From NCBI GenBank assembly GCA_029981855.1, contig JARRCS010000008.1, forward strand, positions 1-64,000: 64,000 bases of DNA. The letters are read 5' to 3'. This DNA is from Halanaerobiales bacterium. Its GTDB lineage: Bacteria; Bacillota; Halanaerobiia; Halanaerobiales; DTU029. The translations under genes and the position numbers were made by a program. The stretch's first letter is position 1; each line of letters opens with the position of its first letter. This document shows, in pieces, positions 43,129 through 52,622 of the stretch. Below the pieces are notes generated by a model that ran no database searches, was not told where the DNA came from, and saw only the letters and a list, made by a program, of their open reading frames with translations.

Positions 43129-44988
43129 ATGATTAGTGCTGAAAATCGTAAAAAGCTGGAAAAACTGAATAATAACCGTGTTGTTGAGATTGTGGAAATG
43201 GCAGTTGACCTTTGTAAACCGGAAAAGGTTACTGTAATTACGGATTCCCCGGAAGATATAGCTTATGTAAGGCAACTGGCCCTGAAAAAGGGGGAGGAAA
43301 AAAAGCTGGCCATCGAAGGCCATACCTATCATTTTGATGGGTATTATGACCAGGCCCGTGATAAGGAGCATACAAAGTACTTACTGGCAGAATACGAAGA
43401 TTTAGGCCTTGATATTAACTGGATAGAGAGGGATAAAGGTCTGGATGAGATCCTCTCCTACTTAGACGGCAGTATGGAGGGGAAAGAGATGCTGGTTAGG
43501 TTCTTCTCTCTGGGGCCTAATAATTCTGTATTTTCCCTTCCTGCTTTACAGATAACCGATTCCGCCTATGTTGCCCATAGCGAGGATATCCTCTACCGGC
43601 CGGGGTATGAGAATTTTAAGAGTCTGCAGGGCTCTGATCAATTTTTTTACTTTCTGCATTCGGCCGGCAGGCTAGATGAAAAGGGTAATAGTAAGGATGT
43701 AGATAAACGCAGGATTTATATCGACCTGCAGGAAAACAGGGTTTTGACGGTGAATAATCAGTATGCCGGAAACAGCGTAGGGTTAAAGAAACTGGCCTTC
43801 AGGCTTGCCATTAAAAAGGCCTCTATGGAGGGCTGGTTAGCCGAGCATATGTTTATTACCGGTGTCCACGGACCTGATGACAGGGTAACCTACTTTACCG
43901 GCGCTTTCCCCAGTGCCTGTGGCAAGACGAGTACGGCTATGATCCCCGGACAGACAATTGTCGGCGATGATATCGCCTATTTGAAAATTATTGATGGGGT
44001 TGTTCGGGCGGTCAATGTGGAAAGAGGGATCTTCGGCATTATCCAAGATGTTAATCCGGAGGATGATCCGGTAATCTATAAGGCCCTAACCACTCCCAGG
44101 GAAATGATCTTCTCCAATGTCCTGATCAAGGATGGTAAACCCTACTGGCTGGGAATGGGCCAGGAGCTGCCAGAAGAAGGTATTAACTTTTCCGGAGAGT
44201 GGTATAAGGGTAAAAAGGGTCCTGATGGCAAAGAGGTGCCGCCGGCCCATAAAAATGCCCGTTACACTATCCGCATAAGTGATCTGGAAAACTGTGATCC
44301 AAGATATGATGACCCGGAAGGGGTGCCGATTAAAGGTGTTGTCTACGGGGGACGTGATTCCGATACCAGTGTCCCGGTGGCAGAGACTTTAAGCTGGTCC
44401 CACGGGGTATTTACCGGGGCCTGTCTGGAGTCGGAAACAACGGCCGCGACCCTGGGTAAGGAGGGCGAAAGAAAACATAACCCGATGGCTAACCTTGATT
44501 TCCTGGCTATACCCATCGGTACCTATATCGAGAATCATTTGAAATTCGGTAAGGAAGCGGAAGAAACCCCCAGGATCTTTGCCGTGAACTATTTCCTTAA
44601 GGAGAATGGCACCGGTAGGTATCTTAACGGTATGCTGGATAAAAAGATCTGGATGCTCTGGATGGAAGGCCGGGTAAATGGAGAATTTGCAGCCATCAAA
44701 ACCCCGATTGGCTATATTCCTAAATACGATGACCTTAAGGGTTTATTTAAGGAGCATCTTGATAAGGAATATACTGAAGAAGATTATGAAGAGCAGTTTA
44801 CCATCAGGATCAATAACTACCTGGCCAAGTTTGAGAGAATGGAAGAGATATACTCGGATATAGCAGGTATTCCGGAGGAATTTATGAAGGAACTCAAAGC
44901 TCAGAAGGAGCGCTTGATAGCTGCCAGGGAGCAGTATAAGACAGAGGAGATCTCACCCTTTGAGTTTGCCGATGAGCTATCTGCATAA
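43129..44988 (+). CDS. pckG: phosphoenolpyruvate carboxykinase (GTP)
   Basis: Interconverts oxaloacetate and PEP with GTP/GDP. The 619-residue length and the P-loop/active-cysteine motif FTGAFPSACGKTSTAMIPG (C264) identify the GTP form rather than the ATP form usual in bacteria. DDIAYLKIIDG, VYGGRDSDTSVPVAETLSW and MGQELPEEGINFSGEWYKGKKG are further family blocks. In an anaerobe it may run towards oxaloacetate, fixing CO2 in fermentation, as well as in gluconeogenesis. CAGGAGG precedes the ATG. Flanked by terminators, so monocistronic. Confidence 0.95.
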   Translation: MISAENRKKLEKLNNNRVVEIVEMAVDLCKPEKVTVITDSPEDIAYVRQLALKKGEEKKLAIEGHTYHFDGYYDQARDKEHTKYLLAEYEDLGLDINWIERDKGLDEILSYLDGSMEGKEMLVRFFSLGPNNSVFSLPALQITDSAYVAHSEDILYRPGYENFKSLQGSDQFFYFLHSAGRLDEKGNSKDVDKRRIYIDLQENRVLTVNNQYAGNSVGLKKLAFRLAIKKASMEGWLAEHMFITGVHGPDDRVTYFTGAFPSACGKTSTAMIPGQTIVGDDIAYLKIIDGVVRAVNVERGIFGIIQDVNPEDDPVIYKALTTPREMIFSNVLIKDGKPYWLGMGQELPEEGINFSGEWYKGKKGPDGKEVPPAHKNARYTIRISDLENCDPRYDDPEGVPIKGVVYGGRDSDTSVPVAETLSWSHGVFTGACLESETTAATLGKEGERKHNPMANLDFLAIPIGTYIENHLKFGKEAEETPRIFAVNYFLKENGTGRYLNGMLDKKIWMLWMEGRVNGEFAAIKTPIGYIPKYDDLKGLFKEHLDKEYTEEDYEEQFTIRINNYLAKFERMEEIYSDIAGIPEEFMKELKAQKERLIAAREQYKTEEISPFEFADELSA

Positions 44989-44995
44989 ATGATTT

Positions 44996-45036
44996 GCCCC
45001 ATTTCAGCTGACTTTAGCCGGAATGGGGCTTTTTTT
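44996..45036 (+). terminator. intrinsic terminator of pckG
   Basis: GCCCCATT (44996-45003) and AATGGGGC (45022-45029) followed by seven T residues. The 3' end of pdxT converges on it. Confidence 0.9.
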
Positions 45037-45054
45037 GCAATCTATTCTTTCGGC

Positions 45055-45633
45055 TTAATGAATGATTTTGTTTATAAAATACTGATGGAAGGTAGGATTG
45101 TCGGTTAATTCGGGATGAAAGGAGGTAACCAGGATATTATCCTTCTCGGCAGCGACTATCTTATCCTCAATTTTAGCGAGAATCCTGACATCCTCCCCAA
45201 CTGCTGTAATGATTGGGGCCCTGATAAAGACCAGCTCGACCGGCTCAGGGGAGACGGCGGGAATTATCTTTTTAGTTATAAAACTATCCAGCTGGCTACC
45301 GAAAGCATTGCGTTTAACCGTTATCTCTATCAGCCCTAGGTGGATCATATCTTTATTTTCGATTTTATCAGCCAGGAGGATCAGCCCGGCACAGGTCCCC
45401 CAGATAGGTTTATTCCGGTGTTTTAATTCCTTAATTGCGTCTATCATATCGTATTTTTTCAGTAATTTGCCGATAGTAGTGCTTTCACCACCCGGGATGA
45501 TTAAGGCATCCAGACCGGGGATTTGCTCTGCCTTTTTTACCGGTATTGGAGAGACATTTTCTATCTCTTTTAGCAGATCAATATGCTCGCTAACTCCACC
45601 CTGTAGGGCTAAAACTCCAACCTTCTTTTCCAT
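45055..45633 (-). CDS. pdxT: pyridoxal 5'-phosphate synthase glutaminase subunit
   Basis: Hydrolyses glutamine and feeds ammonia to PdxS for PLP synthesis. A 192-residue class I amidotransferase with IPGGESTTIGKLL (oxyanion loop), nucleophile C81 in WGTCAGLILL and the His/Glu pair in TSFHPELTDN (about 172-181). It starts two bases after the pdxS stop, so the two are cotranscribed and form the usual 12+12 complex. Confidence 0.96.
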   Translation of the reverse strand: MEKKVGVLALQGGVSEHIDLLKEIENVSPIPVKKAEQIPGLDALIIPGGESTTIGKLLKKYDMIDAIKELKHRNKPIWGTCAGLILLADKIENKDMIHLGLIEITVKRNAFGSQLDSFITKKIIPAVSPEPVELVFIRAPIITAVGEDVRILAKIEDKIVAAEKDNILVTSFHPELTDNPTFHQYFINKIIH

Positions 45634-45634
45634 C

Positions 45635-46525
45635 TCACCAGCCCCGTTCGGCCAGTTTTTGCTCCGCCGGTATTTCCCTGATATCCAGTCCGGACATGGG
45701 TTCTCCTAGATCTTCCGAAACTCTGGCCAGGATATCCGGATCATCAAAGTGGGTGGTGGCTTCAACTATTGCCCTGGCCCTTTTTTCGGGATTGCCCGAT
45801 TTAAAGATACCGGAACCCACGAATACGCCGTCGGCACCCAGTTGCATCATTAAAGCTGCATCGGCCGGAGTAGCGATTCCACCGGCAGCAAAGTTGACTA
45901 CCGGTAGTTTACCCTTTTCGGCTACATATTTGACTAAATCATAGGGGGCCTGCAGGTTTTTGGCCTCGGTCATCAGTTCTTCATTACCGAGGTTGGTTAA
46001 TCTTTTAATCTGGGAATTAACCGTTCTCAGATGGCGGACCGCCTCTACAACATTACCGGTTCCCGCTTCACCTTTGGTTCTAATCATGGCAGCACCTTCA
46101 CCGATTCTGCGCAGGGCCTCACCAAGGTTACGGGCGCCGCAGACAAAGGGGATCTTAAAGGCCCATTTATCGATGTGGAACTCCTCATCGGCCGGGGTTA
46201 AAACCTCACTCTCGTCGATGTAATCGATCCCGATCGCCTCCAGGATCTGGGCTTCAACAAAGTGGCCAATCCTTACCTTGGCCATTACCGGGATGGAAAC
46301 GGCCTCTACTATCTCTTTAATCATCTTTGGGTCGGACATCCGGGCCACCCCTCCTTTTTTCCGGATATCTGCCGGAACCCTCTCTAAGGCCATAACGGCT
46401 ACTGCACCGGCCTCCTCGGCAATCTTTGCCTCTTCAGGGGTGGTTACGTCCATGATGACTCCACCCTTTAACATCTGGGCTAGATTTTTATTAACCCGAT
46501 AACGTTCCTCAATCTGTTCGGTCAT
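45635..46525 (-). CDS. pdxS: pyridoxal 5'-phosphate synthase subunit PdxS
   Basis: A 296-residue TIM-barrel enzyme that builds PLP from ribose 5-phosphate, glyceraldehyde 3-phosphate and ammonia. [20 protein letters not shown], the active-site lysines in [13 protein letters not shown] and [18 protein letters not shown], and [31 protein letters not shown] are all conserved. GGGAGGAAT precedes the ATG. It is divergent from a MocR-family regulator whose usual role is to activate pdxST when PLP is low. Confidence 0.97.
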   Translation of the reverse strand: MTEQIEERYRVNKNLAQMLKGGVIMDVTTPEEAKIAEEAGAVAVMALERVPADIRKKGGVARMSDPKMIKEIVEAVSIPVMAKVRIGHFVEAQILEAIGIDYIDESEVLTPADEEFHIDKWAFKIPFVCGARNLGEALRRIGEGAAMIRTKGEAGTGNVVEAVRHLRTVNSQIKRLTNLGNEELMTEAKNLQAPYDLVKYVAEKGKLPVVNFAAGGIATPADAALMMQLGADGVFVGSGIFKSGNPEKRARAIVEATTHFDDPDILARVSEDLGEPMSGLDIREIPAEQKLAERGW

Positions 46526-46575
46526 TTTTATTCCTCCCTGTTTGATTTTGTTTGCCCAAATCTGTTATAATAAAA

Positions 46576-46692
46576 ATGTAATAATACAATATGTAAGATG
46601 AAGATAAATTGCTTTATTATATTATTACATAACAACATTGTATTGTCAATAGACAGCACAATAGATATTACATTTCTTTGTAGTAATACAAT
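46576..46692. promoter_or_regulatory. divergent control region with PdxR-type repeats
   Basis: TAATAATACAAT (46579-46590) recurs as TAGTAATACAAT (46681-46692), and inverted copies of the core occur as ATTGTATT (46637-46644) and ATTATTACAT (46620-46629). A TTGACA for pdxS lies on the minus strand (complement of 46644-46649). MocR/PdxR regulators bind such direct and inverted repeats to activate pdxST and repress themselves. Confidence 0.6.
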
Positions 46693-46803
46693 TTTGCCGG
46701 CAAATATATTTTATCTCTCCAACATTTATTTGCAGTTGTTTGAAGGTAAGTAAGTTGCCGAACGGAGTGAGGCATTAATTTTAGAAAAAGGAGGGGTCGG
46801 TGG

Positions 46804-48282
46804 ATGGATTTATTAATTAATCTGGATAGAGGGGGAAAGACCAGTCTCTATATTCAACTCTATAAGCAAATAAAGAAGGCGATTATCGAAAATAGGCTAA
46901 AGGCAAATAGTAAGTTGCCTGCAATTAGAGAGATGGCCGATCAGCTGGACATTAACCCGGCAACAGTCGTGAAGGCCTACAATCTTCTGGAAAGGGAGCA
47001 ACTAATCTATAAAAGGGTAGGGAGCGGTAGTTATGTCAGTGGAAATTATGTAGGTTCTTCCGGAAAGAGGATAAATTTAGATAGAGTTTCTTCTGAAGTA
47101 GCTGATGAACCTGACCTTTTGGAATACGGACAGATTCAGGTTGATTCCGATATTAATTTTGCCAGTGCCACACCGACACCCGACCTTTTTCCGGTTAAAG
47201 ATTTTAAGCGGATGATTAATAGGGTTCTGGATAGGGACGGTGGAGAGGCCTTCGTTTACCAGAAGAGTCAGGGTTATTATCCTCTAAGAGAATCGATTCA
47301 GGCCCAACTCAATAAACAGGGGATCGAGGTGGACATAGATAATATTCAGATAGTTTCGGGGGCCCAGCAGGCAATCGATCTGATAGCCAAAATCCTGGTC
47401 GATTTTGAAGATACGGTTCTGGTTGAAGAACCGACCTACTCCGGTGCCCTATCTGCCTTTCAGAGCCGGGGGGCCAGGATTAAATCGATTCCTCTCTTGA
47501 GTAATGGTCTGGATTTAAATAAACTGGAGGAAGTATTACCGGATATTGATGTTTCCTTTATCTATGTTATGACCAGCTTTCAAAATCCCACCGGTATTTC
47601 CTGGAGCAGGGAGGCGAAGGAGGGGTTGTTAAAGTTGGCCGGCAAATATAATTTCTTAATTATTGAGGATGATTGTCTATCAGATTTATATTATCAGGGT
47701 GAAAGGCCCGTCCCCTTAAAGGCTTATGACCGGGATGACAGGGTAATTTATATAAAAAGCTATTCCAAGATATTTATGCCCGGTTTGAGATTGGCCTTTA
47801 TGATTTTGCCGAAAAACCTAATTCCTTCCATCCTGGCAGCTAAATATGCCACCGATATTTCCTCTTCCGGGTTGACCCAGCGGGCCTTCGACCTCTATCT
47901 CAGAGAGGGTCTCTGGGACAGGCACCTGGAGAAGATGAGGCAGCTCTTTAAGAAACGTTTTCAAATGATGAAGATTATGATGAAATCATTTCCTTCAGAG
48001 GTTAGTTTAATCTTTGAGCCGCAGGGAGGATTATATTTCTGGTTATCCCTACCGGAGGATGTAGATAGCGAGAGTTTCTATAGAATGGCCCTGAAGAACG
48101 GAGTAGCCTTTTTGCCCGGTAGGGTCTTCAGTGTTAAGGAAGGGAATTTGCCCTTATTTAGATTGAGCTTCGCTGCTGTTGATGAACCGGAGATAAAAAG
48201 GGGTATGGATTTGCTGGCCCGTCTTTTAAGGGAATTTATTGAGAAGGGAAACAGGAGGGAAGGTTATCTACCTCTACTTTAA
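46804..48282 (+). CDS. pdxR: MocR/PdxR-family regulator (GntR helix-turn-helix plus aminotransferase fold)
   Basis: A 492-residue fusion. Residues 1-75 are a GntR winged helix (SLYIQLYKQIKKAIIENRLKANSKLPAIREMADQLDINPATVVKAYNLLE) and the rest is a type I aminotransferase-like domain with the PLP lysine region IYIKSYSKIFMPGLRLAFM. Such proteins bind PLP as effector instead of catalysing transamination. Position divergent from pdxS, with repeats between, marks it as the PLP-synthesis regulator. AAAAGGAGGGG precedes the ATG. Confidence 0.9.
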   Translation: MDLLINLDRGGKTSLYIQLYKQIKKAIIENRLKANSKLPAIREMADQLDINPATVVKAYNLLEREQLIYKRVGSGSYVSGNYVGSSGKRINLDRVSSEVADEPDLLEYGQIQVDSDINFASATPTPDLFPVKDFKRMINRVLDRDGGEAFVYQKSQGYYPLRESIQAQLNKQGIEVDIDNIQIVSGAQQAIDLIAKILVDFEDTVLVEEPTYSGALSAFQSRGARIKSIPLLSNGLDLNKLEEVLPDIDVSFIYVMTSFQNPTGISWSREAKEGLLKLAGKYNFLIIEDDCLSDLYYQGERPVPLKAYDRDDRVIYIKSYSKIFMPGLRLAFMILPKNLIPSILAAKYATDISSSGLTQRAFDLYLREGLWDRHLEKMRQLFKKRFQMMKIMMKSFPSEVSLIFEPQGGLYFWLSLPEDVDSESFYRMALKNGVAFLPGRVFSVKEGNLPLFRLSFAAVDEPEIKRGMDLLARLLREFIEKGNRREGYLPLL

Positions 48283-48300
48283 AAGGGTGATCTGGGCCTG

Positions 48301-48466
48301 ATAACCCCAAGTTTAATAAACCCATAATGACAACAATCTACTAAAAACAACTTTTTCACTTAATAAGTGAAAAAAATTCCCTATTAAATATAGAAAAGAA
48401 AGCCCTCATCCTTTATAATTAAAGTAGTCACAAAAAACCATAAAGGAGGGCTTTCTAGTAACTACT
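48301..48466. repeat. 166-bp dispersed repeat, copy A
   Basis: Nearly identical (three substitutions, one indel by eye) to 53958-54124 in the same orientation. It contains a near-perfect TTTTTCACTTA/TAAGTGAAAAA palindrome and a long imperfect inverted repeat (GAAAGCCCTC ... GAGGGCTTTC) and ends in a ribosome-site-like AAAGGAGGGCTTTCTAGTAACT. It may be a MITE or the promoter end left by a deleted insertion sequence. No coding sequence. Confidence 0.9.
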
Positions 48467-48526
48467 TGAGTCCAACTCAGTACTGGAAATAATTTTGAAG
48501 ATAAAAGGAGGTATCTGCTGGTCGAA

Positions 48527-51040
48527 ATGAAGATTACGTTTTGTGGAGGAGCCCGGGAAGTCGGCGCTAGTTGTTATTTACTTAAAATTGATGGTCAGAA
48601 TATATTACTAGATAGTGGTATTAGAATGAAAGGTAGTGATAATCTCCCTGATTTCCGCTTGATTCAGGAAGAGGGGGGTGTGGATGCTATTATAGTTAGC
48701 CATGCCCATCTGGATCATAGTGGTTCTCTGCCCGTTATCAGCCGTGAATATCCTGAGGCCAGGATTTATATGACCCATGCTACTAAAGATTTAATCCGGG
48801 TTCTCCTTTATGATAGTTTGAAGATCATGGAGCGGGCTGAGGCAGATATACCTATCTATGCCGAAAAACACGTGGTTGAGATGTTGGACCGGGGAGTCTC
48901 CTTTTCACCCCAGTATCCTTTTCAGCCTATACCTGGCAAAGATATCAGGGTTACCTTTTATAATGCTGGTCATGTGGCCGGGGCAGCCCTGGTCTATATT
49001 CAGGGAAAAGAAGGAACTCTATTATATACCGGGGATTTTTCGGTAACAGACCAGCAGACCGTTATTGGCGCCTCTGTACCTCGTCTTAGGCCAGATGTCA
49101 TGATTACCGAAGCTACTTATGGAGACAAGCTTCATTCCAATAGAAAGCTAGAAGAAAAGCGACTAATAGCTACAGTCAAAGAAGTAATTGAGGGTCAGGG
49201 AAAGATTTTGATTCCTGCTTTTGCTCTGGGCCGGGCTCAGGAGATAATTTTAATTTTGCGGAAGGCTATGAATAAAAATGAACTTCCAGAATTTAAGATT
49301 TATGTAGATGGTATGGTCAGGGCCATTAATAGGATTTACAGCTTAAATCCCAATTATTTGAAGTCCAATCTGGCCCGGAAGATATTTCGGGGAAATGATA
49401 TCTTTTATGATGATAATATCATCGAAGTTGAAGACCAGGAGATGAGGGAAGAAATTTTGGAAAACGAGGAACCCCTCTGTATTATCTCCAGCTCAGGCAT
49501 GTTAAAAGGAGGTCCCAGCTGTTTTTATGCTGAGAAGATACTAACAGAAGAAAAGAATTTCATCGCTATAACCGGTTATCAGGATGAAGAGGCGCCGGGA
49601 AGGGATATCCTGGACCTCCTGGATGATGAATCAGATGAGCGGGTACTGGAACTAAATAATAAGAGATTACCGGTTAACTGTGAGTTTGGTAAATATGGTC
49701 TCTCTGCCCATGCCGATAAGGGTGAACTTCTGGGTTTAATTCATCGGGTAACCCCCCGGAGGATCTTTTTAGTTCACGGGAATGAGGAAGTAATTGAGAA
49801 GCTGGCCCTGGAGATGAATCAGGAGATCAGGGCCGGAATCTATGTGCCCTCCAATGGAGAGAGTTATCAGGTTAATTTCCGGAATCCCCGTAAACAGCTT
49901 GCTAATTTCCGGGATTTGAAGCCTTTAAATAAGGGTCAGGAGCTTTCTGATGAGAATTTGGAGGAGCTATGGAAGTATATCTATCAACAGACGGGAACAG
50001 ATACGGGTTATTCGGTTGAGGAGTTAATCTATCTTCAGGAAGGTGTCAAAACCTGGACAGAAGAGAAAGTGGAGAGGTACCGTGAACTATTAAATAATAG
50101 CAGGTTTTTTACTCCTAATTGCCGGCGGCTCTTCCTCTATCATCCGGTGGCAGAAGAGGAACTCAAGGAAGAGGATGGGGTCATGGAGATGAATGAGATG
50201 TTTGCCTATGTCGATGAACTCTTCCCGCCGGAGACCGGTCTCTATAAACGGGGGGCCAGAAGAGAAGAAAAGGTAGTCATACTTAACTTTAATTTTCCCT
50301 CAGTGGCTGTCAGGAAATATAAGGATAAGATAAGAGAGCTGGAAGAAGAGACGGGCTGGCAGGTTGAGATCAATGAAGATCTTAATCAGGTAGCCCTGGA
50401 AGAAGAGGTCTACCGTCTTTTTCCTGTAGAACTTGGTATTGAGAAGATTTCTTATTATAGAAATGAAGGAAAGTGCCAGGTTAGTCTGGATCAAGAACCG
50501 GAAGATGCCAATAAAATTATTGCTAGATTTAAAGATATAACTGGAATTGACCTTATTCTTGATTATCCGGGAGGAGAGATGGGGAATAGGGAGAAAGAGA
50601 GTTTATCTTTGCAAGAGAAGGACCCTGCAGAGATGATGGAGCAGAATCAAGCCTTTGCCTATATTGATGAGGCCTTTCGTGCTCATGGGCTTAGATTATA
50701 TAAAAAGAGCCGGAAAGAAGCCGGAGGGGTTCCTTACCTAGAATTATATTTTATCTCACCGGAAGTAGGGGAGCGATATCTTGATATTATTGAAAAATTA
50801 GAAGAGGATACCGGCTGGAATATTAAACTGGGTCAGACCCCCATCCAGAATGAGATTATTAATCTGGCCCGTCGTCTGGTCTTGTCAAAAGGACTTAAGT
50901 TGTTGAAAAATCCGGGATTATTCCGGGATAAAACCCTGGTGAAGGTAAAGGTTGCCGGTGAGATTGACGAAGATACGCTTAAAACCATGCAGAGAGAATT
51001 TGCTGAAAAGACTGCTTATCAGCTTGAGCTGGAATGGTAG
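48527..51040 (+). CDS. beta-CASP metallo-beta-lactamase nuclease with duplicated C-terminal domains
   Basis: An 837-residue RNA-processing nuclease. Residues 1-455 form an MBL plus beta-CASP core: HAHLDHSG (H59, H61, D63, H64), AGHVAGAA, LLYTGDFS, ITEATYGD, IISSSGMLKGGP, SAHADKGEL and FLVHGNEE. This is the CPSF73-like/RNase J-like fold acting on RNA as endo- and/or 5' exonuclease. Beyond it come about 380 residues in which a block (FAYVDELFPPETGLYKR ... LEEETGWQVEIN) is repeated as FAYIDEAFRAHGLRLYKK ... LEEDTGWNIKLG, an extension that is not part of the standard enzymes. The ATG lies 15 bases after GGAGG, rather far; an in-frame CTG at 48518 is better spaced. Confidence 0.87.
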   Translation: MKITFCGGAREVGASCYLLKIDGQNILLDSGIRMKGSDNLPDFRLIQEEGGVDAIIVSHAHLDHSGSLPVISREYPEARIYMTHATKDLIRVLLYDSLKIMERAEADIPIYAEKHVVEMLDRGVSFSPQYPFQPIPGKDIRVTFYNAGHVAGAALVYIQGKEGTLLYTGDFSVTDQQTVIGASVPRLRPDVMITEATYGDKLHSNRKLEEKRLIATVKEVIEGQGKILIPAFALGRAQEIILILRKAMNKNELPEFKIYVDGMVRAINRIYSLNPNYLKSNLARKIFRGNDIFYDDNIIEVEDQEMREEILENEEPLCIISSSGMLKGGPSCFYAEKILTEEKNFIAITGYQDEEAPGRDILDLLDDESDERVLELNNKRLPVNCEFGKYGLSAHADKGELLGLIHRVTPRRIFLVHGNEEVIEKLALEMNQEIRAGIYVPSNGESYQVNFRNPRKQLANFRDLKPLNKGQELSDENLEELWKYIYQQTGTDTGYSVEELIYLQEGVKTWTEEKVERYRELLNNSRFFTPNCRRLFLYHPVAEEELKEEDGVMEMNEMFAYVDELFPPETGLYKRGARREEKVVILNFNFPSVAVRKYKDKIRELEEETGWQVEINEDLNQVALEEEVYRLFPVELGIEKISYYRNEGKCQVSLDQEPEDANKIIARFKDITGIDLILDYPGGEMGNREKESLSLQEKDPAEMMEQNQAFAYIDEAFRAHGLRLYKKSRKEAGGVPYLELYFISPEVGERYLDIIEKLEEDTGWNIKLGQTPIQNEIINLARRLVLSKGLKLLKNPGLFRDKTLVKVKVAGEIDEDTLKTMQREFAEKTAYQLELEW

Positions 51041-51107
51041 TTGTCTTTTTATTTGTTTTCTGACGTGGTATAATATGGATAAGAGACAAAAGAAACGGGG
51101 TGGCTTG

Positions 51108-51464
51108 ATGGACAGATCTATAAAAGATAAATACCCCCTCCTATTTAAAGATAAGGACAGTAAAATTAATCTAGACTCCCGTTATAAAAAGGCCTGGCAG
51201 AGAGCTAGAGAGGCTGCTGCTATTTTAAAGAAGGAATATGGGGCTAAAGAGGTCTGGGTTTTTGGTTCTTTAACAGATAAGAATAAATTTCATAGAAAAT
51301 CAGATATTGATTTAGCCGAAGTTGGTATTCCTGATAATAAATTTTATGCAGCTTTTGCAGCTATAACAAGGCAGATTAGAGATTTTAAGATAGACCTCGT
51401 TGATGCAGAAAGTTGCCGGAATGTTTTAAAGAAGGCCATAGTGAAGGAGGGGATTAAGGTATGA
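51108..51464 (+). CDS. mntA: MNT-type nucleotidyltransferase antitoxin
   Basis: A 118-residue nucleotidyltransferase-fold protein with EVWVFGSLTDKNKFHRKSDIDLAEVG (GS...DxD core) in the middle. The start is ATG 51108 after ACGGGGTGG; the frame is open further upstream only because it overlaps the nuclease gene. It is larger than the MNT protein at 5019, with a helical lead of about 40 residues. Its stop overlaps the start of the HepT-like gene by four bases, the standard antitoxin-toxin arrangement. Expected to AMPylate and silence that RNase. Confidence 0.85.
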   Translation: MDRSIKDKYPLLFKDKDSKINLDSRYKKAWQRAREAAAILKKEYGAKEVWVFGSLTDKNKFHRKSDIDLAEVGIPDNKFYAAFAAITRQIRDFKIDLVDAESCRNVLKKAIVKEGIKV

Positions 51465-51940
51465 ACAGGAAATATTTAGCTTTGATAAGTCGGATTGAAG
51501 AGGAGTTAGCTGATATTGAAATCCTTGTTAATAAAGTTATTAATGGTTGGAAGTATGTAAAAAAAACTGGAGATAGTTTCTATTTAGATAGTGTTGCCCT
51601 TAATCTACATGGATTCTATTCAGCCCTGGAAAGGATTTTTTTACTCATTGCTCAGGAGATTGATGAAAGTATTCCTGAAGGGGGTTCCTGGCATCAGGAT
51701 TTATTAATGCAGATGAAAACAGAGATAAAAAAAGTTAGACCGGCTGTAATATCCCGTGAAACTTATCAACGACTGGATGAATACAGGGGTTTTAGACATG
51801 TGGTCAGGAATGTATATACCTTTAACTTATCAATGGAGAGAATAGAACCTCTGGTAGATAATATTGAGAATATCTTTTTTCAAATAAAGGATGAGTTAGG
51901 GAGATTTACAAATTTTATTGAAAAAGTTAGTGAGAATTAA
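51461..51940 (+). CDS. hepT: HepT-like HEPN RNase toxin
   Basis: A 159-residue all-helical HEPN protein. The active-site region is EYRGFRHVVRNVYTFNL near residues 107-123; the R...HxxRNxY arrangement is a variant of the RxxxxHxY motif seen in HepT-like toxins that carry a longer N-terminal half, as this one does (SFYLDSVALNLHGFYSALERIF). Paired by ATGA overlap with the MNT gene. Predicted to cleave RNA unless AMPylated. Unlike the copy at 5303 it looks complete. Confidence 0.83.
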   Translation: MNRKYLALISRIEEELADIEILVNKVINGWKYVKKTGDSFYLDSVALNLHGFYSALERIFLLIAQEIDESIPEGGSWHQDLLMQMKTEIKKVRPAVISRETYQRLDEYRGFRHVVRNVYTFNLSMERIEPLVDNIENIFFQIKDELGRFTNFIEKVSEN

Positions 51941-51963
51941 CAAGTGTACTTATAAGAATTAGA

Positions 51964-52595
51964 TTGAATACTGATGTACCTTCTGAACCCCAGTTGATTG
52001 ACAAGTATATATCAAACCTGGAGAAGTATATAAATGAACCAGAGGATGATCTTCACCCTCTGGTTAGAGTTGCTATTATTCATGCCCAGTTTGAAACTAT
52101 TCATCCTTTTTTAGATGGCAATGGTAGGGTAGGGAGAATAATGATACCTCTATATTTATATGACCAGGGAATACTTGATTCCCCCAATCTCTTTATTAGT
52201 GAAGAATTAGAGAGAGATAAATATAAATATTATGGATTATTAAATGAGACCAGGTTTAAAGAGAACTGGAATGAATGGATTATGTTTTTTTACAAGCTGT
52301 AAATAGGCAGGCAAAGAAAGGTATTAAGTTGATTAAAGAGATTAATAACCTTTATGAACAAGATTTAAATAGAGCGAAAGAAATTATTTCTAGTAGCAGT
52401 ATTGTAGATCTTGTTAATGCTATGTATAGGTATCCGATATTTACAGTAAACAAGATGAGTGAAATCACCGGAATCCCTGATTCTTCTTGCCGGAGGTATC
52501 TTAGTAAATTAGTTGATGAAAACATTATTTTTTCAGATGGTAAAGCCAGGGGAAGAAAATACTATTATTATAATCTGCTTGATTTAATCAGGTAA
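51964..52595 (+). pseudogene. broken Fic-family gene
   Basis: 51964-52302 encodes the Fic core with an intact HPFLDGNGRVGR motif but no N-terminal part (no inhibitory helix), and stops at FFYKL. The neighbouring frame, 52275-52595, continues the protein as FLQAVNRQAKKGIKLIKEINNLYE and ends in a winged helix (MSEITGIPDSSCRRYLSKLVDE). The break is in a run of seven T residues at 52285-52291; one extra T would restore WIMFFLQAVNRQ. So the gene has lost its 5' end and carries a homopolymer frameshift, though phase variation at the T run is conceivable. Confidence 0.8.
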
Positions 52596-52622
52596 AAGGA
52601 AAAGCATTTTTAAAATGAACAG

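Noticed and set aside
50952-51107. 5' extension of the second MNT gene
   Set aside because: It overlaps the end of the beta-CASP gene in another frame; ATG 51108 has a proper ribosome site and yields the family-like N-terminus.
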